A stretch of 64,000 nucleotides of DNA from the NCBI GenBank assembly GCA_003142255.1, contig PLLO01000005.1:36935-100934 (forward strand). Direction: 5' to 3'. Below the pieces are notes generated by a model. That model ran no database searches, was not told where the DNA came from, and saw nothing but the letters and a program-made list of their open reading frames with translations. Source of the DNA: Bacteroidales bacterium. Lineage in GTDB: Bacteria; Bacteroidota; Bacteroidia; Bacteroidales; VadinHA17. The number at the start of each line of letters is the position of its first letter. Position 1 is the first letter of the stretch. This document shows positions 49,305 to 58,439 of this stretch, piece by piece. A program made the translations under genes and the position numbers.

Positions 49305-51125
49305 CTACCCGATTGAATTTTCAACATCACTTATAAACTTAGATGCTCCATTGTAGATATCGCCTGCACTGCTTACGTCAGCAGCAGGTGAATATCTTGC
49401 ATATTCACTTCTGTCAAGAATATCGGTCAGAACCTTGATCTTATCATCATCAATTCCTTTTTCCTTTAAGGAAGATATTGCATTATTCCTGGTCAGGTCT
49501 GAAACAGGAATATTCAGCTTATCGCTTAGGTAACCCCATAGAGCTTTGAGGATTTCCTCATGAAACCTGTCAATTTCATTTCTTTTCAGGCAGGCCGATG
49601 CATTGCTGAGTCTCTTTTTGGCAACTTTGCCTGCTTTGCGGTTCTTAACCGCTGTAATATCTGCGTTGCGCCTGATATGTTCCCGCCGGACAAAAAGAAA
49701 AGAGAAGAAAATAAGCAGGGACAGAATAAAGAGGCTGTAGTATGATCTTTTTACCAGGAGGATATCAGCCGATTTAGCGAGATTCCCCGGATTATTCCTG
49801 ATAAAACGAATATCCTTGCCAAGGTATTTCACATCTTCCTTTGAGACTCCTCCATATATTGCAATTCCGGGGTTTCCCTGTTCTGTCCCCTTCCTTGTAT
49901 GAAAATGGAATTCTCCTGAAGCCAGCTTCTCGTATTTTCCGGTCGAAGTGTTGAAGAAGGAATATGATACGGATGGAATCGTGAAATCGCCATAATGCCG
50001 CGGAATGAGAAGGTACTCAAATATCTTCTGACCTGACGTCCCGTTTATCGTATTCTTTATGTCATCAGTGACCTTTGGGTCATAGACTTCGACATCGGAA
50101 GAGATTTTCAGAACAGGAGCTTCTGCAAGCTTAAGATTTCCGCTGCCGGAAACGGTTATCCTGAAATTAACGGCGTCATTAACATTAACTGAATCCTTAT
50201 CCAATGTCGCTTTAAGATTCAGCTTTCCCACAACTCCCGAGAAGTCTTCAGGTTTTACGCCCGGCAGAGGTTTTACATTAATCCTGACCGGCTTGCTGGC
50301 AACAGTTCTCGGCACATTCTCGTAGGAAGAAAAAAAGTCCCCGAAAAATGAATCCGGCTGACCACTCTTCTGCTGGATCAGAACAGTTATTTGCACCGGA
50401 TCAATAGTTATTTCGCCTGTTACCTGCGGATAAAGCAGGAACTGCTGTATCATTCCGGTTCCATAAACGGTACCATTTATGTTCTCCTGCTTCAGTGAGG
50501 TGAGCTGGGGTGTCTCAATATCGGATTTCATAAAGTTCGTAAAGGCCGGATATTTTATTTCATTGATGCCTGCAATGTTTGTTCTTGTATAGATCTTGAC
50601 ACCGGCAACAATGCCTTCGCCGAGATAAACATCTTTTTTGTTCACTGATAAATCAAGGGAAATTCCGCTGCCTGCATTTTCGACATTTGGATTTGTCTTT
50701 GGCTGGTTCCCTCCCGTCTGAACATTCTGCTGCACCTGCTGGTTATTACTGCTGACCACCTCGATCTTCATCGGGTCGGAATAATATGTTTTACCTTTTA
50801 ACGTGAACGAGGCCGGAGCAATCTCGAACTTTCCTGCATTAACTGCCTGCAGATAATAAACATAACTATAGGATGTCTGGTGAGAGATCTTGCCATTGAT
50901 TATCTGTGTGCTTGAGCTGTACGATGTCTCTGGCCCCATCAGCTTATAGAATCCATCAAATGCCGGCGCAGCGAATTCTCCTCCGCCTTCATTGACCGTC
51001 CATGTAATACCAAACTGCTGGCCTGCTTCCACAACAGCAGGATACTCAGCCTTGACCGAAATATCCTGTGACTTCAGAATAAAAGGTAATACCAGAAAAA
51101 TAATATTTATAATTGTTCTCTTCAT
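49305..51125 (-). CDS. batD: BatD: oxygen-tolerance membrane protein
   Basis: A 606-residue protein: signal peptide, a large periplasmic region of Ig-like domains (residues about 20-440; KAEYPAVVEAGQQFGITWTV at the start), one membrane helix near residue 455 (YSLFILSLLIFFSFLFVRR) and a cytosolic tail with a helical domain (LSDKLNIPVSDLTRNN). This matches BatD, whose mutants in some Bacteroides species lose oxygen or stress tolerance; the molecular role is unknown. It lies 14 bases after batC. Confidence 0.9.
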   Translation of the reverse strand: MKRTIINIIFLVLPFILKSQDISVKAEYPAVVEAGQQFGITWTVNEGGGEFAAPAFDGFYKLMGPETSYSSSTQIINGKISHQTSYSYVYYLQAVNAGKFEIAPASFTLKGKTYYSDPMKIEVVSSNNQQVQQNVQTGGNQPKTNPNVENAGSGISLDLSVNKKDVYLGEGIVAGVKIYTRTNIAGINEIKYPAFTNFMKSDIETPQLTSLKQENINGTVYGTGMIQQFLLYPQVTGEITIDPVQITVLIQQKSGQPDSFFGDFFSSYENVPRTVASKPVRINVKPLPGVKPEDFSGVVGKLNLKATLDKDSVNVNDAVNFRITVSGSGNLKLAEAPVLKISSDVEVYDPKVTDDIKNTINGTSGQKIFEYLLIPRHYGDFTIPSVSYSFFNTSTGKYEKLASGEFHFHTRKGTEQGNPGIAIYGGVSKEDVKYLGKDIRFIRNNPGNLAKSADILLVKRSYYSLFILSLLIFFSFLFVRREHIRRNADITAVKNRKAGKVAKKRLSNASACLKRNEIDRFHEEILKALWGYLSDKLNIPVSDLTRNNAISSLKEKGIDDDKIKVLTDILDRSEYARYSPAADVSSAGDIYNGASKFISDVENSIG

Positions 51126-51139
51126 TTTGCTGTTTCAGA

Positions 51140-51889
51140 TCACCAGTTTTTTGTTGTTCTGACCTTTTCCCTTGCTGCTTTTGCAAGTTTAACCTTTTCC
51201 TGGACATTTTTCTCATCATTGGCAAGAGCATTCAGAACACGCTGAGCATCTTCCTTCGATATTCCCTGATCCTGCTGCTGTTGCTGTTGCTTCTGATCCT
51301 TGTTATCCTGGTTCTGATCCTTGTTATTCTGCTTATCCTTCTGATCCTTTTGATCCTTATTCTGCTTTTGTTTGTCCTGGTTTTTATCCTGATTATTTTT
51401 ATTCTGATCTTTTTGCTGTTGCTGTTGCTTCTGGAGCAAGTCCTGGGCATATGCAAGGTTATACTTTGCTTCCATGTTTTTCGGATCAAGTTTCAGAGAG
51501 CCCTTGTAAGCATCAATGCTCTCTTTAACCTTATTTGCCATCAGAAGAGAATTCCCCATATTATAAAGGCTGGCAGATTTCTTCTTTTTATCTTCATTCA
51601 TATTGAAATTCTCTTCAAACTGCTTGCCTGCTTCCTCAAATTTTTTCTGCTTGTAAAGGGCATCTCCAGTGTTAAAGAGAGCATCGGCAGATTCCTTGTT
51701 TTTGTCAAGTGCCTTTCTGTATGAGATTTCCGAGTCAGGGAATTTCTCTTTTTCATATTCATGATTTCCTTTCCTGATGAATTTTTTATCAGCCTGGGCA
51801 TAGGTCAGAACTACCGAGGAGAATAATAATATTACAATCAGAACAGCAGGTTTCAAACCATGAAAATATGTATGTTTTTCTTCAACCAT
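51140..51889 (-). CDS. batC: BatC: TPR protein with a Gln/Lys/Asp-rich tail
   Basis: About 249 residues from ATG 51889 (a TTG at 51943 would overlap batB). A signal peptide (VLIVILLFSSVVLTYAQA) is followed by three TPR units (residues about 30-150; NGDALYK, YNMGNSLLMANKVKESIDAY, AKYNLAYAQDLLQ). A low-complexity tail of Q, K, D and N comes next, then a helical end (ISKEDAQRVLNALANDE). This is the usual BatC architecture. The repeated CAG/AAG-like codons make its reverse strand look like a hydrophobic frame, which is not real. Confidence 0.88.
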   Translation of the reverse strand: MVEEKHTYFHGLKPAVLIVILLFSSVVLTYAQADKKFIRKGNHEYEKEKFPDSEISYRKALDKNKESADALFNTGDALYKQKKFEEAGKQFEENFNMNEDKKKKSASLYNMGNSLLMANKVKESIDAYKGSLKLDPKNMEAKYNLAYAQDLLQKQQQQQKDQNKNNQDKNQDKQKQNKDQKDQKDKQNNKDQNQDNKDQKQQQQQQDQGISKEDAQRVLNALANDEKNVQEKVKLAKAAREKVRTTKNW

Positions 51890-51908
51890 TTTAACAGCAA
51901 ATTTATTC

Positions 51909-52949
51909 TTATAACCTGAATTTGAATAATTTGATATTGGCAAGCTTCCTGTTCTTTCTTTCCATTATTATGAAATCAAGCACAAGGAGGAAAATAGCTA
52001 TTGCCGCGAAAATCTGGAATTGATCGTTATATTCAGTGTACATTTTGCTTTCCATTTCCTGCTTCTTCATGTTATTAATCTCACCGAATATCTCATCAAG
52101 GCCGATATTTGAATTGCTGGCTCTCACATAGCTTCCTCCGGAAGTCATTGCAATTTTTTTCAGAATATCTTCGTCCAGCTTCGAGATCACTGTATTACCG
52201 TCAATATCCTTAAGGAATTCCTTCTTCCCGTTAACTGTAACCGGCACCGGCACTCCATCGGCAGAACCTATCCCGATAGTATGGATTACGATACCTGCTT
52301 TTGCAGCTTCAGCTGCCCTGGCGACCGGATCATCTTCATGATTCTCTCCGTCAGTGATAATGATCATAGCCTTGCTTTTACCTTCTCCGGGGCTGAATGA
52401 TTTCATGCCAAGATCAATTGCTGCACCGATGGCGGTTCCCTGTTTTGGCACCATCTCAGGTCCAATTGCATTCAGGAACATCTTTGCTGAAACATAATCA
52501 GTGGTTATCGGTATCTGAGTGTAGGCATCACCTGCAAAAACAATAAGCCCTATCCTGTCGTTGTCGAGGTTATCAATGAGCCTTGTAAGTGCTTGTTTCG
52601 CCCGTGTAAGGCGGTCAGGCTGTATGTCGCCGGCAAGCATCGAATTGCTTACATCAAGAGCTATAATAACCTCTGCACCTTCTTTTTTAACTTCTTCAAG
52701 CTTTGAGCCGAATTGAGGTCTTGCAAGTACTATAATCACCATTGTAACAGCAAAAAGCTGAAGGGTGAACTTAATAGCGGGACGGATCCTTGAAAGATCC
52801 GGCATCAGCCGACTGATCAAAACAGGATCACCCATTCTGAGGATCGCTCTTTTCTTCCGGAATGCATTCAATATATATAAAAGGACCATAACCGGAAGCA
52901 GCAGCAACAGGTACAGATAATCGGGATTGGCAAATCTGAATAACTGCAT
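51909..52949 (-). CDS. batB: BatB: membrane-anchored von Willebrand A protein
   Basis: A 346-residue protein with two N-terminal membrane helices, a VWA domain and one C-terminal helix. The metal-ion site (MIDAS) is complete: ALDVSNSMLAGD (DxSxS), TTDYVS and ITDGENHED. The pairing with BatA suggests a heterodimer or ring in the membrane. It lies 12 bases after batA and 19 before batC. Confidence 0.92.
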   Translation of the reverse strand: MQLFRFANPDYLYLLLLLPVMVLLYILNAFRKKRAILRMGDPVLISRLMPDLSRIRPAIKFTLQLFAVTMVIIVLARPQFGSKLEEVKKEGAEVIIALDVSNSMLAGDIQPDRLTRAKQALTRLIDNLDNDRIGLIVFAGDAYTQIPITTDYVSAKMFLNAIGPEMVPKQGTAIGAAIDLGMKSFSPGEGKSKAMIIITDGENHEDDPVARAAEAAKAGIVIHTIGIGSADGVPVPVTVNGKKEFLKDIDGNTVISKLDEDILKKIAMTSGGSYVRASNSNIGLDEIFGEINNMKKQEMESKMYTEYNDQFQIFAAIAIFLLVLDFIIMERKNRKLANIKLFKFRL

Positions 52950-52961
52950 CTTCTTCCGTGT

Positions 52962-53954
52962 TTAAGTAATATTTTTATAAATTGTTAGGCGTGTAAAAGC
53001 TTCAAGAGCCAGTAGGATGAAAACAATGAGTGAAGGAAGAAGAAACTTTTCCTCTTTTCGCTGGAACTGCCTGATATCGATCTTCGATTTCTCAAGCTTG
53101 TCAATTTCGCTGTAAACCTGTACCAGCTTGTTGTTATCAGTTGCCCTGAAGTATTTTCCTCCGGTCTTTGAAGCTATATCCCTTAAAATAGCCTCATCTA
53201 TTTCGACTGGCATATTCTGGAACTGCATGCCATAGATAGTCTGGACAGGGTATGGCGCTGTCCCCTGTGTTCCGACACCAATAGTATAAACCCTGACGCC
53301 GAAGGTTTTAGCAATATCGGCAGCTGTTGCCGGTGCTATTTCTCCCCTGTTATTGACACCATCGGTCAGCAGTATGATCACCTTGCTTTTTGCTTTGGAA
53401 TCTTTTATCCTGTTAACGGCTGTTGCCAGTCCGTTCCCCAGTGCAGTTCCATCCTCAATCATACCGCTCTTAATTTCTCTCATCAGGTTTATCAGCACAG
53501 CATGATCAGTTGTCAATGGGCATTGGGTGAAGCTTTCACCGCTAAAAACAACAAGACCGATCCTGTCGTACGGACGTCCTGAAATAAATTCAGTCGCGAC
53601 ATTCTTCGAAGCTTCAAGCCTGTCTGGTTTAAAGTCGCGGGCAAGCATGCTTCCTGAGATGTCGAGTGTAAGGATAATATCAATCCCTTCAGTGGTCGAA
53701 TTCTGAAACTTATCGGTTTTCTGCGGGCGTGCAAGAACAAAGATCAAAAGTGTTATTGCCAGGACTTTGAGGGCGAATAGAATATGACGAAGATAATTGC
53801 GGAAGGTCTCACCTGATTTGTCAAATTGCTGAAGTCCCGGTATCTGAAATGATGCAGATGTTTTCTGCTGTCTGAAAAGGTAATAGGCAACTATGCCGGG
53901 AACAAGCAGAAGAAGCCAGAGGAAGAGTGGTTGAGCGAATGAAATTCCTATCAT
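52962..53954 (-). CDS. batA: BatA: membrane-anchored von Willebrand A protein
   Basis: A 330-residue VWA protein with the same plan as BatB: N-terminal helices (LFLWLLLLVPGIVAYYLF), VWA with MIDAS residues in LTLDISGSMLARDFKPDRLE and LLTDGVNNRGE, and a C-terminal helix (FLLPSLIVFILLALEAF). Part of the MoxR-VWA system, in which the MoxR ATPase is thought to remodel VWA-bound client complexes. The start overlaps the end of the preceding gene by 4 bases. Confidence 0.93.
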   Translation of the reverse strand: MIGISFAQPLFLWLLLLVPGIVAYYLFRQQKTSASFQIPGLQQFDKSGETFRNYLRHILFALKVLAITLLIFVLARPQKTDKFQNSTTEGIDIILTLDISGSMLARDFKPDRLEASKNVATEFISGRPYDRIGLVVFSGESFTQCPLTTDHAVLINLMREIKSGMIEDGTALGNGLATAVNRIKDSKAKSKVIILLTDGVNNRGEIAPATAADIAKTFGVRVYTIGVGTQGTAPYPVQTIYGMQFQNMPVEIDEAILRDIASKTGGKYFRATDNNKLVQVYSEIDKLEKSKIDIRQFQRKEEKFLLPSLIVFILLALEAFTRLTIYKNIT

Positions 53955-54928
53955 GACTTCACCTCCTTCTTTTCATCTGGCTTGCCATCTTCAGAAGTCT
54001 CTGCAATCATTTTTGTATTATCTACAAATTTCCATGAATTGTTAAAATGCTCTTCGTTTTCAGCCGAATCGGGTTTATATTTTGCAAATTTCACCAGGTC
54101 GGAGCCATTAAGGATTGTTTTAAGTAGCTTATAATATTCATCTTTTTTGAAACCTGTCTTCAGGAGAGCTTCAAGAGTTTCAGAGGTTGTCATTTCCAGA
54201 GAGCATACTCCATACCTGTTCTCGAGGTACTCCCTTAATATCTCTGTAAGTCTTGTATAATAGTATTTCAGTTCGCCCTTTTGCCAGAGCTGCTCCTCTT
54301 TAAGCTTTTCCAGTTCGCGGAATGCAATAATATGGGCAGGATCAGGATTTATAACAGGCTCTTCACCCATTTTATTCTTTTTAAGCTTTCTGAAAAGCAA
54401 TACAGCGCCCCAGGCAAGGGCTGCAGCAAGAACCAGGGCTATTATCCATGGAAGTATCTCGCCAAAAGTGACAGGCGCCCTATAAGGCTTTATTATGTCG
54501 AATATTTTAGCTGTCGTATCAGGTGGAGCAATTTTCACCCTCATTACCTGAAGAGGAGAATAATCTGAATAAAATCTTTTTATACCGGCATCATCTTTTA
54601 TCTCGGCAAAAACCGGAGGAACCTGATAAAACCCTGAATCGAATGATGTTACGAGATACTTCCTTGTTATTTTTATCATTTTATCAGGCATCACAAGGCT
54701 GTCGGCGGAGGGTCCTGAGACTATTTCGATGTTTTTACAAAGTGTGTCCTTAAGTGTTTTGAAGGAAACAGGAACTCCGGATGGCTTAATTAAGGTTAAA
54801 GTATAATGCACCTGATCTCCGATAAATATCCTCGATGAATCGAAAGATGCAGTTACTTTTATCTCCTGTCCTTCAGTTGATAAGGTCACGGAAATAAAAG
54901 CGATTATTATGATAAATAATTTTCTCAT
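53951..54928 (-). CDS. Bat-operon membrane protein of unknown function
   Basis: About 325 residues from ATG 54928, two bases after the DUF58 stop. Signal peptide (RKLFIIIIAFISVTLSTEG), a periplasmic Ig-like domain (IKVTASFDSSRIFIGDQVHY), one membrane helix around residue 170 (ILPWIIALVLAAALAWGAVL) and a cytosolic helical domain with GVCSLEMTTSETLEALLKTG. Proteins of this layout usually lie between the DUF58 and batA genes in Bacteroidota. Function unknown. Confidence 0.8.
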   Translation of the reverse strand: MRKLFIIIIAFISVTLSTEGQEIKVTASFDSSRIFIGDQVHYTLTLIKPSGVPVSFKTLKDTLCKNIEIVSGPSADSLVMPDKMIKITRKYLVTSFDSGFYQVPPVFAEIKDDAGIKRFYSDYSPLQVMRVKIAPPDTTAKIFDIIKPYRAPVTFGEILPWIIALVLAAALAWGAVLLFRKLKKNKMGEEPVINPDPAHIIAFRELEKLKEEQLWQKGELKYYYTRLTEILREYLENRYGVCSLEMTTSETLEALLKTGFKKDEYYKLLKTILNGSDLVKFAKYKPDSAENEEHFNNSWKFVDNTKMIAETSEDGKPDEKKEVKS

Positions 54929-54930
54929 GA

Positions 54931-55794
54931 CTATCTGTTCTCGAACAGCTGAATTAGAGGTTTGACGTAATCTTCTCCGGTGCTTATGCATGCTGAATCA
55001 ACTGCACATCTTTTAAAAACAGATTTAATTTCAGCCATGTGCCCTTCCCACCATTCGTTGTAAGCATTTCTTGCTGTTAGTGAAGAGGTGTCAATCCATC
55101 TTTCTGCCCCGGATTCAGAATCTGATACCTTTATCAATCCGACATCTGGAAGCGATGTTTCCATCGGGTCATAAACCTTAAGCGCGACTATGTCATGCTT
55201 ATTCGATGCGATTCTGAGAGCCTCCTCAAAACCAGGAGTAATAAAGTCTGATATCACAAATGCAGTACATCTCTTTTTAATTGCGTTAGTAAGGTATCTC
55301 AACGGCTCATCGAGGCTGGTTTTGAGGCTTTCAGGCTTAAAATCAAGCAGTTCCCTGATAATCCTGAGAATATGCTTTCTTCCCTTCTGCGGCCTTATGA
55401 ATTTTTCAACTTTATCGGAGAAAAATATCACGCCTATCTTATCGTTGTTGAAAATTGCCGAGAATGAGATCACTGCAGCGACCTCTGTCATTACATCGCG
55501 CTTATAGTTCACGGTAGTTCCGAAAGAACCTGATCCGCTGACATCAATGAGAAGCATTACCGTTAGCTCCCTCTCCTCCTCAAAAATCTTGACATAAGGA
55601 TGGTTAAGCCTGGCCGTGACATTCCAGTCGATGCTTCTTATGTCATCACCGTACTGGTATTCCCTCACTTCACTGAATTCTATTCCTCTTCCCTTGAATG
55701 CACTATGGTATTCACCGGCAAAGATATGCCGGGTCAATCCACGCGTTTTAATCTCAATCTTCCTGACTTTCTTTATCAGTTCAGTTGCTTCCAT
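54931..55794 (-). CDS. DUF58 protein of the MoxR/Bat operon
   Basis: A 287-residue protein with the DUF58 signature around GDDIRSIDWNVTARLNHPYV. It is followed by a VWA-like region with a degenerate metal site (LLIDVSGSGSFG, SDFITPGFEE). DUF58 proteins are thought to be adaptors between MoxR and the membrane VWA proteins. It is cytosolic. The gap to the preceding small ORF holds its decayed 3' end. Confidence 0.92.
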   Translation of the reverse strand: MEATELIKKVRKIEIKTRGLTRHIFAGEYHSAFKGRGIEFSEVREYQYGDDIRSIDWNVTARLNHPYVKIFEEERELTVMLLIDVSGSGSFGTTVNYKRDVMTEVAAVISFSAIFNNDKIGVIFFSDKVEKFIRPQKGRKHILRIIRELLDFKPESLKTSLDEPLRYLTNAIKKRCTAFVISDFITPGFEEALRIASNKHDIVALKVYDPMETSLPDVGLIKVSDSESGAERWIDTSSLTARNAYNEWWEGHMAEIKSVFKRCAVDSACISTGEDYVKPLIQLFENR

Positions 55795-55962
55795 CTTTCT
55801 TCTCAGGTTCTATTGTAAAATGGCTCGACCATAAATCATCATCCAGCATTATTATGCTTCGTCTTCTTCCTTAATTTCAGAACTTTTGTAGCCAATAAGA
55901 TTCTGGCTCTGCCCGGAAAAAGTAATTAAAATAAGGGTGAACAGAAAGAGACTGTTACTCAT
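55775..55962 (-). pseudogene. Decayed small secreted protein gene inside the Bat operon
   Basis: After the moxR stop (9-base gap) an ATG at 55962 opens 36 codons to TAA 55852: a signal peptide (NSLFLFTLILITFSGQSQ) then NLIGYKSSEIKEEDEA. Downstream in another frame is MLDDDLWSSHFTIEPEKK, which looks like a C-terminal piece. Other Bacteroidota carry a secreted protein of about 150 residues beginning with a similar IGYK motif at this place between moxR and DUF58. The present copy seems to be an internal deletion with frameshift; a functional 36-residue peptide is less likely. Confidence 0.5.
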
Positions 55963-55971
55963 TGCTATTCC

Positions 55972-56967
55972 TTAAGGAACCTCAACCACATTCAGGATCT
56001 CGGCGATGATCTTATCCTGGTTGATGTTTTCAGCTTCAGCTTCATAAGTTAATCCGATCCTGTGACGCATTACATCGGGACATATTGCCCTTATATCTTC
56101 AGGAATCACATAACCTCTCCTTCGGATAAACGCAAATGCCTTGGCTGCAAGCGCCAGATTAATTGAAGCCCTCGGAGATGCGCCGTAAGAGATCATGTTC
56201 TTGAAGACCGGCAGCCCGTATTTTTCAGGATTTCTTGTAGCAAAAACAATATTCAGGATATAATTTTCAATCTTCTCATCCATATAGACTTCCCTTACGA
56301 CATCCCTGGCCCTTAATATGTCGGATATTTTCAGGATGGATCCGGTTTTTGGGAATTCCTTTGCCATGTTTTCCCTTATAATAAGCTTCTCTTCTTCGAT
56401 TGTGGGGTAATCTATCAGCACCTTCATCATAAATCTGTCGACCTGGGCTTCAGGCAGCGGGTAAGTTCCTTCCTGCTCGATAGGGTTCTGTGTGGCAAGC
56501 ACCAGGAAAGGCTCATCAAGATGAAAAGTTGATTCCCCGATTGTAATCTGTCGCTCCTGCATGGCTTCGAGGAGTGCGCTCTGGACCTTTGCCGGTGAAC
56601 GGTTGATCTCATCTGCGAGTATGAAATTAGCAAAAACAGGTCCCTTTTTGACAACGAATTCTTCTTTTCTCTGGCTATAGATCATTGTTCCGATCAGGTC
56701 AGCCGGCAGAAGGTCAGGCGTGAACTGGATCCTGCTGAAACGTGCATCGATTATTGACGCAAGGGATTTTATTGCGAGCGTCTTTGCAAGTCCCGGCACT
56801 CCTTCGAGCAGGATATGTCCGTTTGCAAGGAGGCCAATCATCAGGCTGTCGGTAAGGTGCTTCTGGCCAATAATCACTTTATTCATCTCCATTCTGATGA
56901 TATCGGTGAAAGCACTCTCTTTTTCAATTTTCTCGTTAAGCAATCTTATATCAGACGTCTGCTCCAT
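55972..56967 (-). CDS. moxR: MoxR-family AAA+ ATPase
   Basis: A 331-residue ATPase with Walker A EGVPGLAKTLA, Walker B ILADEINRSPAKVQ, and LATQNPIEQEGTYPLPEAQ and GASPRASINLALA as sensor and arginine-finger regions. It is the first and probable energy-providing member of the Bat operon. A clear -7 box lies 20 bases upstream. Confidence 0.95.
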   Translation of the reverse strand: MEQTSDIRLLNEKIEKESAFTDIIRMEMNKVIIGQKHLTDSLMIGLLANGHILLEGVPGLAKTLAIKSLASIIDARFSRIQFTPDLLPADLIGTMIYSQRKEEFVVKKGPVFANFILADEINRSPAKVQSALLEAMQERQITIGESTFHLDEPFLVLATQNPIEQEGTYPLPEAQVDRFMMKVLIDYPTIEEEKLIIRENMAKEFPKTGSILKISDILRARDVVREVYMDEKIENYILNIVFATRNPEKYGLPVFKNMISYGASPRASINLALAAKAFAFIRRRGYVIPEDIRAICPDVMRHRIGLTYEAEAENINQDKIIAEILNVVEVP

Positions 56968-56986
56968 TTTCTAAAAATTTAAGTGG

Positions 56987-56994
56987 CAAATATA
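56987..56994 (-). promoter_or_regulatory. -7 element of the moxR-bat operon
   Basis: Read on the minus strand, TATATTTG (56994-56987) is a perfect TAnnTTTG box 19 bases before the moxR ATG. I see no good -33 box at the expected distance. Confidence 0.55.
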
Positions 56995-57096
56995 TATAAA
57001 TAAGTATAATTTCTCCTTTTGCAATACTCCAAAAAATCAGTACACAAAAGAAGCTGATGAATTTCTAAAGTGATGTTAATATGTGTTAAAGTTGTG

Positions 57097-58278
57097 TTAA
57101 ATTGAATTAAGCGACAAAGGATTCCAGCTGAATCCTGATCTTGCTGCGCTTCTGATCATTAATATTAGAATAAGAGGAATGAAGGCAGTATTATACCCGC
57201 GTGGAAAGAACAGCTGGATAAGGAATGCACTCAGGCAAAGGTAGAATACTACCCTGAACCATGTTTTCCACTCCTTATTTAATATAAGTGAAGCGAGGCA
57301 CAGCAGCACAAAAGGACTTAGCCATATTATATTAAGGTTCCATCGCATCTGCATGTGATCAGTAAAGAAATTGAAGAATATCATTAATATTGATAAGGCA
57401 GAAAAGGCTGTAAAAAGCAGCAGATCCAATATCCTGTTGAAGTTCTTACTGCGGTTCAATGATAATAATATAATCATCACAACAAGCAATAGTGTGAAGA
57501 GGAAAACAGGCGTCGTGTAGAATCTGGATTTTATTACAGGAGCATCGAACTGAAGAAGAATTTCCGGATTTTGTAAAAGCGGTACCATTCTTCCATTCCG
57601 GTTAACAAGGACCTGGGAAAGACCACCCTGCAGATCAATCGGAAGGAACATCCTGTCGCGCAATGTTGTTTTGCGCTCACCAGGTCTACCCATTATAAGG
57701 TCAATTCCTAATTTAAGCCATGGATAAGGTCTCTGGTACTTGCCTGTCATTTCCCTGAATGTCGGCTGATCCTTTTTTTCTTCAGGAGGGTACAGCAGTT
57801 TGGATCCAACAGATTTCTCCAGAAGGTCCCTTATCCTTGTTGAGCAATCGTCATAAAAGAAATCGTACCTGTATTTTGCATTTTCGGGTTTCTGGTTTTC
57901 CTCGAGCAGAGCAAGAAGTTTTGCCATTTCATCGGGCTCAAGGTTGATTTTTTGTTCATATACCGACCTCTTTTCATAAAAATACTCACCCAGAAAAGAT
58001 TGAGGGGTATTAACATCCAGCATATAATCAAGGCGTCCCTTTGCAAATTTCCAGGCAAAATGAGGAGTGCTGAAATCGAATACTCCCCAGTTGTATATTG
58101 AATCAATCCCGGTGGCCGGATTTATAATTCTCAGGGCGCTGTGGCCATAAATTGAGTATGTCTCTGTTCCTGGTGCACAAGTTACAAGGTAAGCCTGATC
58201 TGCCGAACTAACCTGAGGATATAGATGAATATATCCAGAAGCCAGAATAAATGCCAGAATGAGCATAATCTTTTTCAT
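57097..58278 (-). CDS. DUF4105 protein, possible lipoprotein N-acyltransferase (Lnb-like)
   Basis: A 393-residue envelope protein: signal peptide, the periplasmic DUF4105 domain (residues about 25-170) and four to five C-terminal membrane helices. The likely catalytic residues are the His in YSIYGHSALRI and the Cys in YDFFYDDCSTRIRDLL, a Cys/His pair. DUF4105 proteins of Bacteroides have been reported as the lipoprotein N-acyltransferase Lnb; assignment here rests on the family domain and residues only. It is a single gene, divergent from the 58.4 kb lipoprotein. Confidence 0.75.
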   Translation of the reverse strand: MKKIMLILAFILASGYIHLYPQVSSADQAYLVTCAPGTETYSIYGHSALRIINPATGIDSIYNWGVFDFSTPHFAWKFAKGRLDYMLDVNTPQSFLGEYFYEKRSVYEQKINLEPDEMAKLLALLEENQKPENAKYRYDFFYDDCSTRIRDLLEKSVGSKLLYPPEEKKDQPTFREMTGKYQRPYPWLKLGIDLIMGRPGERKTTLRDRMFLPIDLQGGLSQVLVNRNGRMVPLLQNPEILLQFDAPVIKSRFYTTPVFLFTLLLVVMIILLSLNRSKNFNRILDLLLFTAFSALSILMIFFNFFTDHMQMRWNLNIIWLSPFVLLCLASLILNKEWKTWFRVVFYLCLSAFLIQLFFPRGYNTAFIPLILILMIRSAARSGFSWNPLSLNSI

Positions 58279-58439
58279 CCGCGAGAATTTAAATATTGAT
58301 TTCTTTTCGTAGTGCGAAATTGCAAATAAGAACCGAGATACAGCAAAGGTATCAACGATTTTTTATTATAGTAAAAGGTTATTGGCAATATGATTCTCCT
58401 TTTTTAGTAGTTTTATGCCCAAACTTAACTCTTATCATA

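Noticed and set aside
51113..51724. Leu/Ile-rich open frame on the plus strand that looks like a membrane protein
   Set aside because: It lies antisense to the Gln/Lys/Asp-rich tail and TPR part of batC; the hydrophobicity comes from reading CAG/AAG/GAT-type codons backwards. batC has clear homology and operon context.
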